Shown here: positions 6,945 through 14,560 of the stretch, piece by piece
Position numbering within the stretch: position 1 is the stretch's first letter
Layout of the letters: each line of letters opens with the position of its first letter
Assembly (NCBI GenBank): GCA_016928235.1
Contig: JAFGLD010000284.1
Span: 1-34,403 of the forward strand
Direction of reading: 5' to 3'
Source of the DNA: Anaerolineae bacterium
Lineage (GTDB): Bacteria > Chloroflexota > Anaerolineae > Aggregatilineales > UBA3940
Length of the DNA: 34,403 nucleotides
Translations under genes and position numbers: made by a program
Notes under the pieces: generated by a model
The model's database searches: none
Told to the model about the DNA's origin: nothing
What the model saw: the letters and a program-made list of their open reading frames with translations, nothing else

Positions 6945-8657
6945 TTGAAACACCCATCGCGACTCATACGTCATGCCACAAGCATTGTGCTGCTTGCTGT
7001 ATTGGCATTGGCCTGCTCCCCAACATCCTTACTGGCCGTCCCGACACCCACACCGACTTCGCCTCCGATATTCCAGGGGCCGGCGGGGATCGCTACTGTG
7101 ACACCAACAGCAATTGTCACGCCGATAGCCATCCCCAGGCCACTACCGACAGCCACTCCCCTACCAACACCTACCCCCAGCACTCTCTGGCTGACCGGCG
7201 AAATCCGCGTCTATCCCGGCCCGCTGCACTATGCCGGGGACGTTTTGAGCATCGAAGTAGCCATCGAGAATGCCGGATTGCTAAACGAGAATACCGCCGC
7301 CACCCTGACCATCGATAACCATGTCCCCCTGCCCATCACCCCCTTTGTTGCCAACAGCCCGCTGCGCCAGGACATCCTGGGCTTTCGTTGGGCCTGGGAC
7401 ACCACTGACCAGGCCGGGTTGCACAAGCTAACCGTCTCTGTGCCAATTGGACAAGATACGATGCAGGAGCTGAGTACCCATGTCGAAATTTTGCCGTCCG
7501 GCGAGCGCCCGGCACAAGAACAAAACGCAGCATGGGCCGAGCAGATCATCCCATGCTGCAAAATTGCTTATGTCACCCACACAGCCTCCGCGCGGGACAT
7601 CCACCTGCTCGCCGTCAAGATCACCAGCAGCATCGCGGCCGTGGAGGAAAAACTCGGATTTCTCGTATCAGGCAAGCCGATCCCAATCACACTGATCGAT
7701 AATATATGGGGCCATGGCGCTTTCGCCGGTACCGAAATCGTGATTAGCTACGTCGATCGGGACTATGCGGGTGTCGATGTCGATAACATCATCCGGCACG
7801 AGGGAACACACTACGCCATGCGCCCATTGCAGCACAAGACTCCCACTATCCTGGTAGAAGGAGTAGCTGTCTACGTGGCAGGAGGGCATTACAAGCCGGA
7901 GCCAATCCCGGAGCGCGCTGCTGCTTTATTGCAGTTAAATCAATACATTCCACTGGCCGAACTGGCCACCGATTTCTACTCTCACCAGCATGAGATTGCC
8001 TACCTGGAAGCTGCCGGCCTGGTCAGTTATCTCGTAGAAACCTACGATTGGTATGACTTTCTCGCCCTCTACAGCACCACCGATCTGGAGGTCAGCGAGG
8101 CACAATGGCTCGATCAGGCGCTGAGGCTGACCTACAACAAAGGGCTGAGCGAAATCGAAGCAGATTACATGCTATGGCTGCGCCAGCAAAACCCCGGCGA
8201 TCAGACGGAAGACCTGCGCTTGACAATCAAGCTTCTGGATACCGTCCGCCGATACCAGACCATCTATGCGCCCTATCAAGAAGCGCTTCCCACCGCTGGT
8301 GAAGCGCTGGAGCAAGGATTGGTCGCCGAGCTTGTCCGTGAGCCCAATGCTCCGGAAAACATTGCACTCGAAGCGATACTCTCCCAGGCCGGTTGGCATC
8401 TTCAGCAGGGCAATTACACCAGTTGCGAAGCTTCACTGCTGGTTATAAACCAGGTATTGGACGATCGCAACTTCGCTGCTACCACAATCAGTGACTACCT
8501 GGCCATCACCCACATCGTGGCTGCGCAAGGCTACGAAGCTCAACATATCGACATTTTGGGCAACCAGGCAACCGTACGGGCCATCCGCACCTGGCCCAAG
8601 CTCGATGTTCTGACATTTCTTTACGACGGCACTACATGGCTACAGAAAAACAGGTAA
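6945..8657 (+). CDS. Lipoprotein with HExxH metallopeptidase-like domain
   Basis: A 570-residue exported lipoprotein. The TTG at 6945 is chosen because GGAGG lies at 6933-6937, and because the frame then opens directly into a signal peptide with lipobox LALAC (cysteine 24). A Thr/Pro-rich linker runs to about residue 80. Next comes a beta-rich region (about 84-185) resembling CARDB/Ig-like modules in its spacing of aromatic and IEN/TVS patterns. A domain with HEGTH at 285-289 follows, with a downstream glutamate at 305 in ILVEGVAVY; this HExxH...E arrangement is that of gluzincin-type zinc peptidases (peptidase MA-like). A helical region continues to about 440, and the C-terminal 100 residues look like a small NTF2-type or lipoprotein-associated fold. 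Likely role: extracellular peptidase or a non-catalytic relative, substrate unknown. It stands alone between non-coding stretches. Confidence 0.75.
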   Translation: MKHPSRLIRHATSIVLLAVLALACSPTSLLAVPTPTPTSPPIFQGPAGIATVTPTAIVTPIAIPRPLPTATPLPTPTPSTLWLTGEIRVYPGPLHYAGDVLSIEVAIENAGLLNENTAATLTIDNHVPLPITPFVANSPLRQDILGFRWAWDTTDQAGLHKLTVSVPIGQDTMQELSTHVEILPSGERPAQEQNAAWAEQIIPCCKIAYVTHTASARDIHLLAVKITSSIAAVEEKLGFLVSGKPIPITLIDNIWGHGAFAGTEIVISYVDRDYAGVDVDNIIRHEGTHYAMRPLQHKTPTILVEGVAVYVAGGHYKPEPIPERAAALLQLNQYIPLAELATDFYSHQHEIAYLEAAGLVSYLVETYDWYDFLALYSTTDLEVSEAQWLDQALRLTYNKGLSEIEADYMLWLRQQNPGDQTEDLRLTIKLLDTVRRYQTIYAPYQEALPTAGEALEQGLVAELVREPNAPENIALEAILSQAGWHLQQGNYTSCEASLLVINQVLDDRNFAATTISDYLAITHIVAAQGYEAQHIDILGNQATVRAIRTWPKLDVLTFLYDGTTWLQKNR

Positions 8658-8718
8658 TGGAGAATGGGGGACAGAAACCGGGACGTGTGAGCATAAGCTA
8701 CAGAGCTTCACCCCTGAA

Positions 8719-8747
8719 TTGACAAGAAAAGCTGTTTGCGCGATGAT
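8719..8747 (+). promoter_or_regulatory. Sigma-70-like promoter for the thioredoxin-like gene
   Basis: A perfect TTGACA (8719-8724), a 17-base spacer and GATGAT (8742-8747, four of six matches) lie about 50 bases before the ATG at 8800. Confidence 0.4.
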
Positions 8748-8799
8748 ACAGCTAAGATCATTGAGCCTTTTGCCGGATGGTATGTGATGGAGCATCGAC

Positions 8800-9114
8800 A
8801 TGGCCCTACAAATTGACATCCTCTACACCGCTGATTGCACCGACTGGGAGACCGCCGTCGAGATCGTCCAGCAGGTGCTGGTCGATCTAAACCTGGAAGC
8901 TGAATTCCAATACTGGCTGATCGAAAATGATCGGCAGGCGATTGAGGCTTATTTTACCGGGTCACCCACTATCCGGGTGAATGGAGAGGAGCTATTCCCG
9001 GTTCCCGGCGCGATAGCAGGGCTGCGTCTGCGCTCCTACTGGACCGAAGAGGGCATGCTGGGGTATCCCACCTACAACATGGTCTACGAAGCACTCAGCC
9101 AGTATGTCGTCTGA
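8800..9114 (+). CDS. Thioredoxin-like protein, DF-family (seleno)protein type
   Basis: A 104-residue cytoplasmic protein. Its layout matches small thioredoxin-fold proteins annotated as 'DF family (seleno)protein' or thioredoxin-like: a first strand ILYTADC, then a CxxW motif (CTDW, residues 13-16) where relatives often have CPNW or a selenocysteine. A GSPTIRVNGEELFP segment follows at about 54-67, with the cis-proline region typical of thioredoxin folds, then LRLRSYWTEEGMLGYPTYNMVYEAL. Only one cysteine is present, so any redox role would be monothiol or need a partner. The ATG at 8800 has a weak GGAG upstream. It seems to be transcribed alone. The family call is by pattern memory; a close relative with another name is possible. 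Confidence 0.68.
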   Translation: MALQIDILYTADCTDWETAVEIVQQVLVDLNLEAEFQYWLIENDRQAIEAYFTGSPTIRVNGEELFPVPGAIAGLRLRSYWTEEGMLGYPTYNMVYEALSQYVV

Positions 9115-9146
9115 GGTTTGGCCAGGGATTATCCGGGGTTATGATC

Positions 9147-9170
9147 GGTAGGGCAGTTGCCTGCCCTACC
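9147..9170. terminator. Hairpin between convergent genes
   Basis: GGTAGGGCAG (9147-9156), loop TTGC, CTGCCCTACC (9161-9170): a perfect 10-bp stem downstream of the thioredoxin-like gene and beyond the end of the minus-strand beta-helix gene. There is no T-run on either side, so it is either a weak bidirectional terminator or a REP-type repeat. Confidence 0.45.
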
Positions 9171-9327
9171 CCCACTCCAAAACCGGATGCCGGGCTTTCA
9201 CCTCATCCGGCGCCTCAAAGCAAGGGCCTTTGTCATAGGTGCTGTGCAGCATGGAATTGGTCATGGCAATGATCATGGATGAGCACTCAGTTGGACAACC
9301 GGTAATCAGGAATGAGCATCGATTAAC
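9166..9327 (-). pseudogene. Short cysteine-containing open frame, possible 3' gene remnant
   Basis: On the minus strand a frame is open from just after a TAA (9330-9328) to a TAG at 9168-9166. It reads coding-like: LITGCPTECSSMIIAMTN near the start and CFEAPDEVKARHPVLEWG at the end. The first ATG (9276) would give 36 residues and has no ribosome-binding site. The composition (two cysteines near a hydrophobic stretch, then an acidic and charged tail) looks like the C-terminus of a larger protein whose 5' part is gone. I do not recognise the family. The stop codon overlaps the hairpin at 9147-9170. Confidence 0.3.
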
Positions 9328-9395
9328 TTACCCCATCCATAGTCTTGATTGCAGACTCTGCTAGTGAAAATTATCTAATCGCCATTCCTATGCCA

Positions 9396-11129
9396 TCAAT
9401 CTCCGGCATTCACCTCATAAGCACCCATATCGCATCGTGCCTCGCCATCGCCATCACCGTCGGCCGGGCGGAGCAGGCTCAGCAGATCGGTCGGTGGACA
9501 AGCCGCGCTGTCACCCGCATCGATGGCTGGGCTGTCTGCCACAGGGATCATCCCAAAGGCAAGACCTGAGAACGGGCCGATCAGGCGTGGATCCCGGCAC
9601 AGGTCGTGGCTGCCTGAGATGACATAGGTATCGCTGCTGTTGCAGGTAATATTCTTGGCCTGGTGAATGATGTTGTAATCCGAGTCGAGTTGCAAACTGC
9701 CACAGTCTTCCTGGTAGAAAAGGAAAGTGATATCGCCCGGATCGAAGAAATCGATATCTCCCAGGAAGATGTTGTTAAGAGCTTTAACACTCTCCGAACC
9801 GTTACAGGTGTATCCCTCCTCGCGCGGCCCGGCGTTAACCAGACCATCACCCTGCCCATAGAAGGTCGAATTCACAATGCTCACCTGTCCGCCGCCGGCG
9901 AATGCCACCGTCAGTGTATTGCCTGACGCGCGGCAGGGATCGACATTATAGGTAAAGGGTTGGTTCTCGAAGAAGGCACAGTTGCCGACCAGCAGGCTGT
10001 TGCTAAGCGAGGCCAGTCTGGTAACCTTGACCTGGTTGCCCGCGTTGCCCTCGGCGTAGACACGATTGATGGTCACCGTCCCGCCCTCGCTGTGGTAGAG
10101 CAGGTCCAGCCCATCGGAAGTGTTGTGCAAGAAACTCGAATCCTCAATGATCCAATCGCCACTTGTCGCGCCGGTGCCGACGCCGTCGCCATAGCCGCCG
10201 GCAGTCTGCGCCCAGCAGCCTACCGGTTCCTCTCCGGGATAAGTCTCGCCGCAGCCGTTCCACTCAACCACCCAGTTACGGAAGATCATCGTTCCTGAAT
10301 TCGAGTCATCGCCTTCGATATCGCCATCCCAGCCGACCCAACCATTCCCGGCAATACGGACATTCTCGACCGTCCAATCGGTAAGACGCCCGGCCAGCAC
10401 GCCACCATTTGCCAGGCCGTGAATGTTCAGGTCCTTGAGCAGCACATTGGTCGCGTCCTGGGCATAGATACCCGTCTCGGCCCAGTCGCCGTAAGGTGAG
10501 GTATCGCGGTTGCAGGCCAGCCCACCGGAGTGGGCCTCGACGCAATCCGAGTGATCGGTGATCTCCAGACAGGCCACCACAACGTTTCCGGTATCCGTCA
10601 GGTCGATGATCTGCCACGGCCGGCCCGACCCCCACAATTCGGGCGGATTCGCGCACCCGCTATCCCATCCCGCCCCCACGATGCGGGTAGGCTGGTCAGG
10701 GCTCGGGCCGCCGGGCACGGGCGGCATCTGGCAGTCATAAGATCCTTCTTCTTCGCAGGCGTCGGCGCCGGGAGCTCCGTAGCCCATTTGGTAGCTGCCC
10801 GATGCTATTACCAGCGTGCTGCCACCGCCGATGCGCGGCTCGCCGCCAGGCGGCAGCGCACGGAAGGGATGATCCCATGCACAGGGCTGATCGGTACCGC
10901 TGCCGGGATACGGCGCGTCGGCCAGACCGCTGCACTGCTCAGGCGTTCCACCATCGGGCCGCGCGTAATAGGTCGATCCATCTTGCCGCTGCGATAGCGG
11001 CCTGGTTGCCTGCTCCGGCAAAGGCAAATCGTCATCCGCAGGCTTGCCCGCGCAGCCTGTCACCACCACCAGTATCAGGATGTTCAGCAACCAACTGACC
11101 ACCTGATCAGCATGCTTCGAGTCGACCAT
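9396..11129 (-). CDS. Parallel beta-helix lipoprotein (choice-of-anchor type C-terminus)
   Basis: A 577-residue exported lipoprotein. The ATG at 11129 is preferred over one 27 codons upstream because a purine-rich GGAAAGGAAAG precedes it and a signal peptide begins at once, ending in VTGC (cysteine 26). The mature part opens with YYARPDGG, a common start of right-handed parallel beta-helix proteins. Repeated turns follow (TGIYAQDATNVLLKDLNIHG, VENVRIAGNG, IIEDSSFLHNTSDGLD, SIVNSTFYGQ, KALNNIFLG), as in pectate-lyase-like polysaccharide-binding or -cleaving proteins. The end, DSPAIDAGD...RCDMGAYE, matches the choice-of-anchor Q tail often found on such proteins. Many cysteines suggest disulfides outside the cell. 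A CTCATCAC repeat lies in the leader (11164-11173 on the plus strand as GAGTGATGAG). No catalytic residues can be assigned, so the substrate is unknown. Confidence 0.8.
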   Translation of the reverse strand: MVDSKHADQVVSWLLNILILVVVTGCAGKPADDDLPLPEQATRPLSQRQDGSTYYARPDGGTPEQCSGLADAPYPGSGTDQPCAWDHPFRALPPGGEPRIGGGSTLVIASGSYQMGYGAPGADACEEEGSYDCQMPPVPGGPSPDQPTRIVGAGWDSGCANPPELWGSGRPWQIIDLTDTGNVVVACLEITDHSDCVEAHSGGLACNRDTSPYGDWAETGIYAQDATNVLLKDLNIHGLANGGVLAGRLTDWTVENVRIAGNGWVGWDGDIEGDDSNSGTMIFRNWVVEWNGCGETYPGEEPVGCWAQTAGGYGDGVGTGATSGDWIIEDSSFLHNTSDGLDLLYHSEGGTVTINRVYAEGNAGNQVKVTRLASLSNSLLVGNCAFFENQPFTYNVDPCRASGNTLTVAFAGGGQVSIVNSTFYGQGDGLVNAGPREEGYTCNGSESVKALNNIFLGDIDFFDPGDITFLFYQEDCGSLQLDSDYNIIHQAKNITCNSSDTYVISGSHDLCRDPRLIGPFSGLAFGMIPVADSPAIDAGDSAACPPTDLLSLLRPADGDGDGEARCDMGAYEVNAGD

Positions 11130-11300
11130 TGTATCTTTCCTTTCCAGCCCCGTGATAGATGGCGAGTGATGAGTTGTTTGATAATGCCTCCTGTACTTTA
11201 GCCGCCTCACGGCGTTTTTACCCCAAAATTCCCGCCACGGACATTATTCAAATCAGGTGACACTTCGTATCAACGATGTTCCTTTCCGCCTGTTTGATTG

Positions 11301-11966
11301 TTACGGTGATGTCTTTTCCACCGTTATCTGGGCACATACCATGACATCATCCGTGAGTATTTCGATGGCTTCCCACATCCCTGTGATCTTCCCTACCTTG
11401 AAGTAATATTCAAAAAGGACATGTCCCGATTTACCTACAATCGCAACGAGAATAACCTCCATTGTAGGCGGCTCGCCGTTGATATAGACTTCTCCGCTCC
11501 ACGACTTTAGCGTTCTGTCGATTTTCACTGCACCTGTTGAGGGCCAGTACAAAGATCTATCCGGCGACTTATTGATCAGAAAGAAGCTATCTCCCGGCGG
11601 CTCATTTTCATATGAACCGGAAATCTGAAATGTCCCACTGACAGCGGCGCCATCCAAGTGGGAGGTAATCCGAATGCCATAGTTTTCACACGTGATTGGT
11701 GGTTGTGTCGGTGTCGGCGTTAGCGTATAGATCGTTGGTGTGGGGGTGGGAACACAACATGGCAACGTTGGCACACAACATAGCGACCAAGAAACCAGAG
11801 CGGTCACTCCAGACATTATCACCACCGCTGTTACACACTGCCACCGTCGTTTTATCCAGTCGCGAAATCGTCTGGATAATATATATCCAAATATGGCAAG
11901 AAGCACTGGCGCGGCAAGTGCCGCTAGTAAGTTAGCCGTGAAATCTGTCAGGAAATCCTCTAACAT
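11301..11966 (-). CDS. Membrane protein with two TM helices and an outer beta domain
   Basis: A 221-residue protein. The ATG at 11966 has GGAG eight bases upstream; a longer frame from 12026 would start inside the preceding gene without a site. Two membrane helices lie at about 11-30 and 44-62, separated by a strongly basic loop (SRRFRDWIKRR), which puts that loop inside the cell. Two CC pairs (63-64, 70-71) and a Thr/Pro linker follow, then about 120 residues with Ig-like strand patterns (IRITSHLDGAAVSGTFQISGS). This domain resembles loosely defined 'integrity/gmad'-like modules in which an effect of size and wording SYENEPPGD precedes a tryptophan-rich strand; I cannot name it. It overlaps the upstream gene by seven bases, so the two are probably translationally coupled. 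Confidence 0.6.
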   Translation of the reverse strand: MLEDFLTDFTANLLAALAAPVLLAIFGYILSRRFRDWIKRRWQCVTAVVIMSGVTALVSWSLCCVPTLPCCVPTPTPTIYTLTPTPTQPPITCENYGIRITSHLDGAAVSGTFQISGSYENEPPGDSFFLINKSPDRSLYWPSTGAVKIDRTLKSWSGEVYINGEPPTMEVILVAIVGKSGHVLFEYYFKVGKITGMWEAIEILTDDVMVCAQITVEKTSP

Positions 11967-12385
11967 TGACTTTTCTCCGTAACTCCACTGGCAAGACAGT
12001 AGTATCGAGAACTCTCCCCAGACCACTGGTCGCTGATGTTCACGTCTACGGGATCGCCGTCGATGATCGTGACCACGATCCCGGTCTGAGCACCCATCAA
12101 CGCGACGTCAGGCGCTTCGGTCGTCGGCGCATCTGCGGAAGCTACGATTGTGGGAGGAAGCAAAGGTGACAGTATCTCGGCGGGTATTGGAATTACCGAC
12201 GTAGGGGTCGCCATGACAACCTGGCTGGAGAATACCTGGGACACGCAGACAGCTCTGATTGGTATGAACATTCCAATCGCCGCGAGTATCACTCCCATTA
12301 CGCGGCAGCCGAGTAGCAATATGATGGCGACAACACCATCAATGGCCCAGCGCGTGGTTTGGTCTTTGTGGGATTCTTCATGCAT
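11960..12385 (-). CDS. Small membrane protein ending in a truncated nuclease-like motif
   Basis: A 141-residue protein starting at the ATG at 12385, with GAGGG seven bases upstream. A basic N-terminus is followed by a long hydrophobic segment (about 15-46) that should be one or two membrane helices. A Pro/Thr/Ala-rich linker (60-95) follows, then TGIVVTIIDGDPVDVNISDQ at 101-120. That last stretch resembles the first strands of a staphylococcal-nuclease (SNase) domain, where relatives read VIDGDTIDV followed by a long catalytic core. Here the protein stops 21 residues later, so any SNase domain is missing nearly all active-site residues. It overlaps the next gene by seven bases. Either this is a decayed SNase-like protein or a short exported peptide module that only looks similar. 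Confidence 0.5.
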   Translation of the reverse strand: MHEESHKDQTTRWAIDGVVAIILLLGCRVMGVILAAIGMFIPIRAVCVSQVFSSQVVMATPTSVIPIPAEILSPLLPPTIVASADAPTTEAPDVALMGAQTGIVVTIIDGDPVDVNISDQWSGESSRYYCLASGVTEKSQC

Positions 12386-12758
12386 AGTCAATCCCTCAAC
12401 AAGCAAAGAGGGCAGAGTGCTATGACGAAGGCTGCGAAGATGTCATCAGTCTAGCACAGGTGTGTTCGGAGGGAAAGTGAGCGAGATTACTTGTCTTCAG
12501 GGATTTAACAGTCGGGTAGCCGGAGGCATTACCGCCTATGCCCCCTGACTCCCTCTCCATACATAGAGCAGGAGAAGACCAGGAATCAGCGAGATTGGAG
12601 ATGATAGATAGACATCCCCAAATCACCAACCCTGTTATTGTCGCGTGCTACCACATCAGGCCTTCCCCATCTAAATTTCCACGAAACCTCCATCATATTT
12701 CCATGGTAACGCGCTAAGGACTGCGATATTCTGAGGCCGTAGAGATGTTCTGAACGCT
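12386..12758. other. Gene-free stretch upstream of the broken FHA gene
   Basis: About 370 bases between the divergent small membrane-protein gene and the FHA remnant. Open frames here have no ribosome-binding site and biased, unlikely compositions. I see no repeat, strong hairpin or promoter. Confidence 0.45.
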
Positions 12759-13171
12759 ATGGTAGAGACATCATTCCCCATTTTGGAGGTCCAGAGCCCT
12801 GACGGCAAGACCTTTGCTACAGAGTTGGCAAAAGATCGCATTATGGTTGGACGCTTCCGGCCATTCAACTATATGGGCCTGGAACCGGATACTCCACCGC
12901 TAGTGACCCGCAAGGCACACTGCGCACTCGTGCATGAAGCAACCGCCTGGTATGTCGCGCGGTGATTGCTGATGGGGATGTCATCCGTATCCTGGGACGA
13001 TTCGCCGAGGATGGAGAAGCCCTCTACCGGAACCTTACTTTTTGCAACCCAATGAAAATTCAGACTTTTGATGATATGCCTTCTCGGAGCTGTCTCGCCT
13101 ACAACTTTGGTTATTTACTATCGACCAGAAAGGAGAGCAATTTGATTGAATTCACCTATCGTTTGCCTTGA
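12759..13171 (+). pseudogene. FHA-domain protein, broken by internal deletion and frameshift
   Basis: The first frame (12759-12965) encodes FPILEVQSPDGKTFATELAK, then IMVGRFRP and PPLVTRKAHCALVHEATAWYV, which is the N-terminal half of a forkhead-associated (FHA) domain. FHA domains bind phosphothreonine. Right where the canonical SxNGT strand should come, the frame hits a stop. The sequence resumes in another frame (from about 12962) as IADGDVIRILGRF...YRNLTFCNP, the last strands of the same fold. About 20 residues, including the phosphopeptide-contacting loop, are missing between the halves. After about 13060 the second frame no longer looks like the family. The gene therefore cannot make a functional FHA domain as written, unless the break is a sequencing error. 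A kinase-like gene occurs at 20827 but is not adjacent. Confidence 0.72.
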
Positions 13172-13213
13172 ACATGAAGTGTCCTGTAATAACATACTCA
13201 AATGGAGGAAAAA

Positions 13214-14089
13214 ATGGTCAATACGTTTCTGAAAACACGATGGAACAAGATGGCAACCTTACTGGTTATTGGGCTTACTGCCATCCTCGTGATTCTCGCT
13301 GCCTCAGTCGAGCCGGCCCTGGCCGGCAATCTCCAGCGTGGCGGCTTCTCAAAGTTCTCAAATGGAAATGGAGCACATGGCGGTGGCTTGCCGGCTATCA
13401 ATGGTGGCATAGCCGGGCTAAGTGGTTTCCGTTTCAACTTCAAGGGCGGCGATCACCACATTGCAAGCGTCGCGGCGACCTTCGATACCAGCTATATAGG
13501 CTCTTGTGAGGGTTCCTGGTGTGTCCTATACGGAGATAAGGGTCACGACGATCCCTTTTGGTACGACATGGGCTGGCAGGAGCTGCCGGTGGGAGCCATC
13601 TACAAACTGAGCCACATCAGCCTACAGAACAACACGACGATCTACAGGCTCGGCGATGCAACCCCTGGAACAACCCCTGTCCTGACCGGTTTCCGAATGT
13701 CGGTCAACGGCTACACCGACATGCACTTAGGGCAGATCTCGGCTCGTGTGTATACGGAAAACGGCAGTGTGTACGCCTACGCATGGTTCGAAGACGATGG
13801 CGGATCGAAGTCGCGATATGCTAATATCAGCTATGCCGAAATTCCGAACGCCCATATCCAGACCAAGCCACCCATCAGCGGATCATCGAGCGGCAAAGAG
13901 GTAAGCGGCAGCCTGAGCGCCCAGCATCCTGTTTTACAGGGTTTTGGCATGCTGTTCTGGGGGAATGATCATCACATCGATCGCCTGGGGGCTGAAGTCA
14001 GCCCGGGAGGCTGGCGCATCACTTTTGAAGATAAGAATCACGACGATCGATACTTATACTGGCTCTACTGGGCTGAGCTCATTCCCTAG
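13214..14089 (+). CDS. Secreted protein of three related beta-rich units, family not recognised
   Basis: A 291-residue exported protein. The ATG at 13214 is chosen because GGAGG at 13204-13208 sits five bases upstream; an in-frame ATG at 13202 overlaps that site. The signal peptide (about 1-37) ends at PALAG. Three related units follow. Unit 1 (about 66-126) has GFRFNFKGGDHHI, then GDKGHDDPFWYDMGWQELP. Unit 2 (155-211) has VLTGFRMSVNGYTDMHLGQI, then WFEDDGGSKSRY and YAEIP. Unit 3 (238-291) has VLQGFGMLFWGNDHHIDRLG, then FEDKNHDDRYLYWLYWAELIP. The shared pattern is GFxxxxxGxDxHIxxL, a short strand, DxxxDDxY and a final WxElP. The conserved HH and DD suggest metal or sugar binding, but that is only inference. 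It appears to be transcribed alone and is followed by a hairpin. Confidence 0.7.
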   Translation: MVNTFLKTRWNKMATLLVIGLTAILVILAASVEPALAGNLQRGGFSKFSNGNGAHGGGLPAINGGIAGLSGFRFNFKGGDHHIASVAATFDTSYIGSCEGSWCVLYGDKGHDDPFWYDMGWQELPVGAIYKLSHISLQNNTTIYRLGDATPGTTPVLTGFRMSVNGYTDMHLGQISARVYTENGSVYAYAWFEDDGGSKSRYANISYAEIPNAHIQTKPPISGSSSGKEVSGSLSAQHPVLQGFGMLFWGNDHHIDRLGAEVSPGGWRITFEDKNHDDRYLYWLYWAELIP

Positions 14090-14166
14090 CCGGAATCAGT
14101 AGAGGACCCTCACAAAAGGTAGCCTCGCCGAAAATCTCACAATTGAGGGCCGGGAGAATTTTGGAG

Positions 14167-14203
14167 GGGACTGGGCATCTTTAGAAAGATTCCACCCGGT
14201 CCC
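14167..14203 (+). terminator. Two-part hairpin after the three-unit secreted protein gene
   Basis: GGGACTGGG (14167-14175) pairs with CCCGGTCCC (14195-14203), allowing one G-T pair. Inside it ATCTTT (14177-14182) pairs with AAAGAT (14185-14190). It lies about 80 bases after the stop codon. The T-run is poor (TTCG), so it may be a weak terminator. Confidence 0.45.
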
Positions 14204-14560
14204 TTCGTCAAGCAATAGGCGGGCTTGCCTGCGGCTAACAGAGGATCAACACGAGATGAACACGACATGAGCACAGGATGATCCCTAAGATGCTACTCCT
14301 TCGGTGCCATCCTTTGTTTCCCGTATTCCACGGCTGTCCCCAACACACCCACCCTCTCAAATCATCCACGTTGTGTGTCACGAGTGCACAGCGATGACCC
14401 AATTTGTATTCCCGCGACTCTTTTCGATGCCCTTTCACGTTATACATGAATAGATATACGCGATCAAGGGTGTCTATGGAGTGAGCCCTCACCGCCAGCC
14501 TACGGCATAGGAATACGCTATAATCTTGAACAATCTAAAACTTGGAGGCTGCAACTCGAC
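14204..14560. other. Gene-poor stretch; possible degenerate PIN/DUF5615-like remnant
   Basis: No convincing gene is present. On the minus strand an open frame (14492-14235) contains CALVTHNVDDLRGW and, later, LGIILCS. This is reminiscent of the end of PIN-like DUF5615 toxin domains (LVTxNxxDF ... HxGIIL), but the surroundings do not fit and there is no ribosome-binding site. It may be a decayed fragment or chance. Confidence 0.25.
14519..14524 (+). promoter_or_regulatory. Perfect TATAAT -10 element before the transpeptidase cluster
   Basis: TATAAT lies 37 bases upstream of the first L,D-transpeptidase ATG, giving a predicted start near 14531 and a short leader that contains GGAGG (14544-14548). 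The -35 region is not recognisable. Confidence 0.5.

Noticed and set aside
12420..12629. Small minus-strand gene of 69 codons
   Set aside because: No ribosome-binding site, Ser-rich biased composition and no family resemblance.
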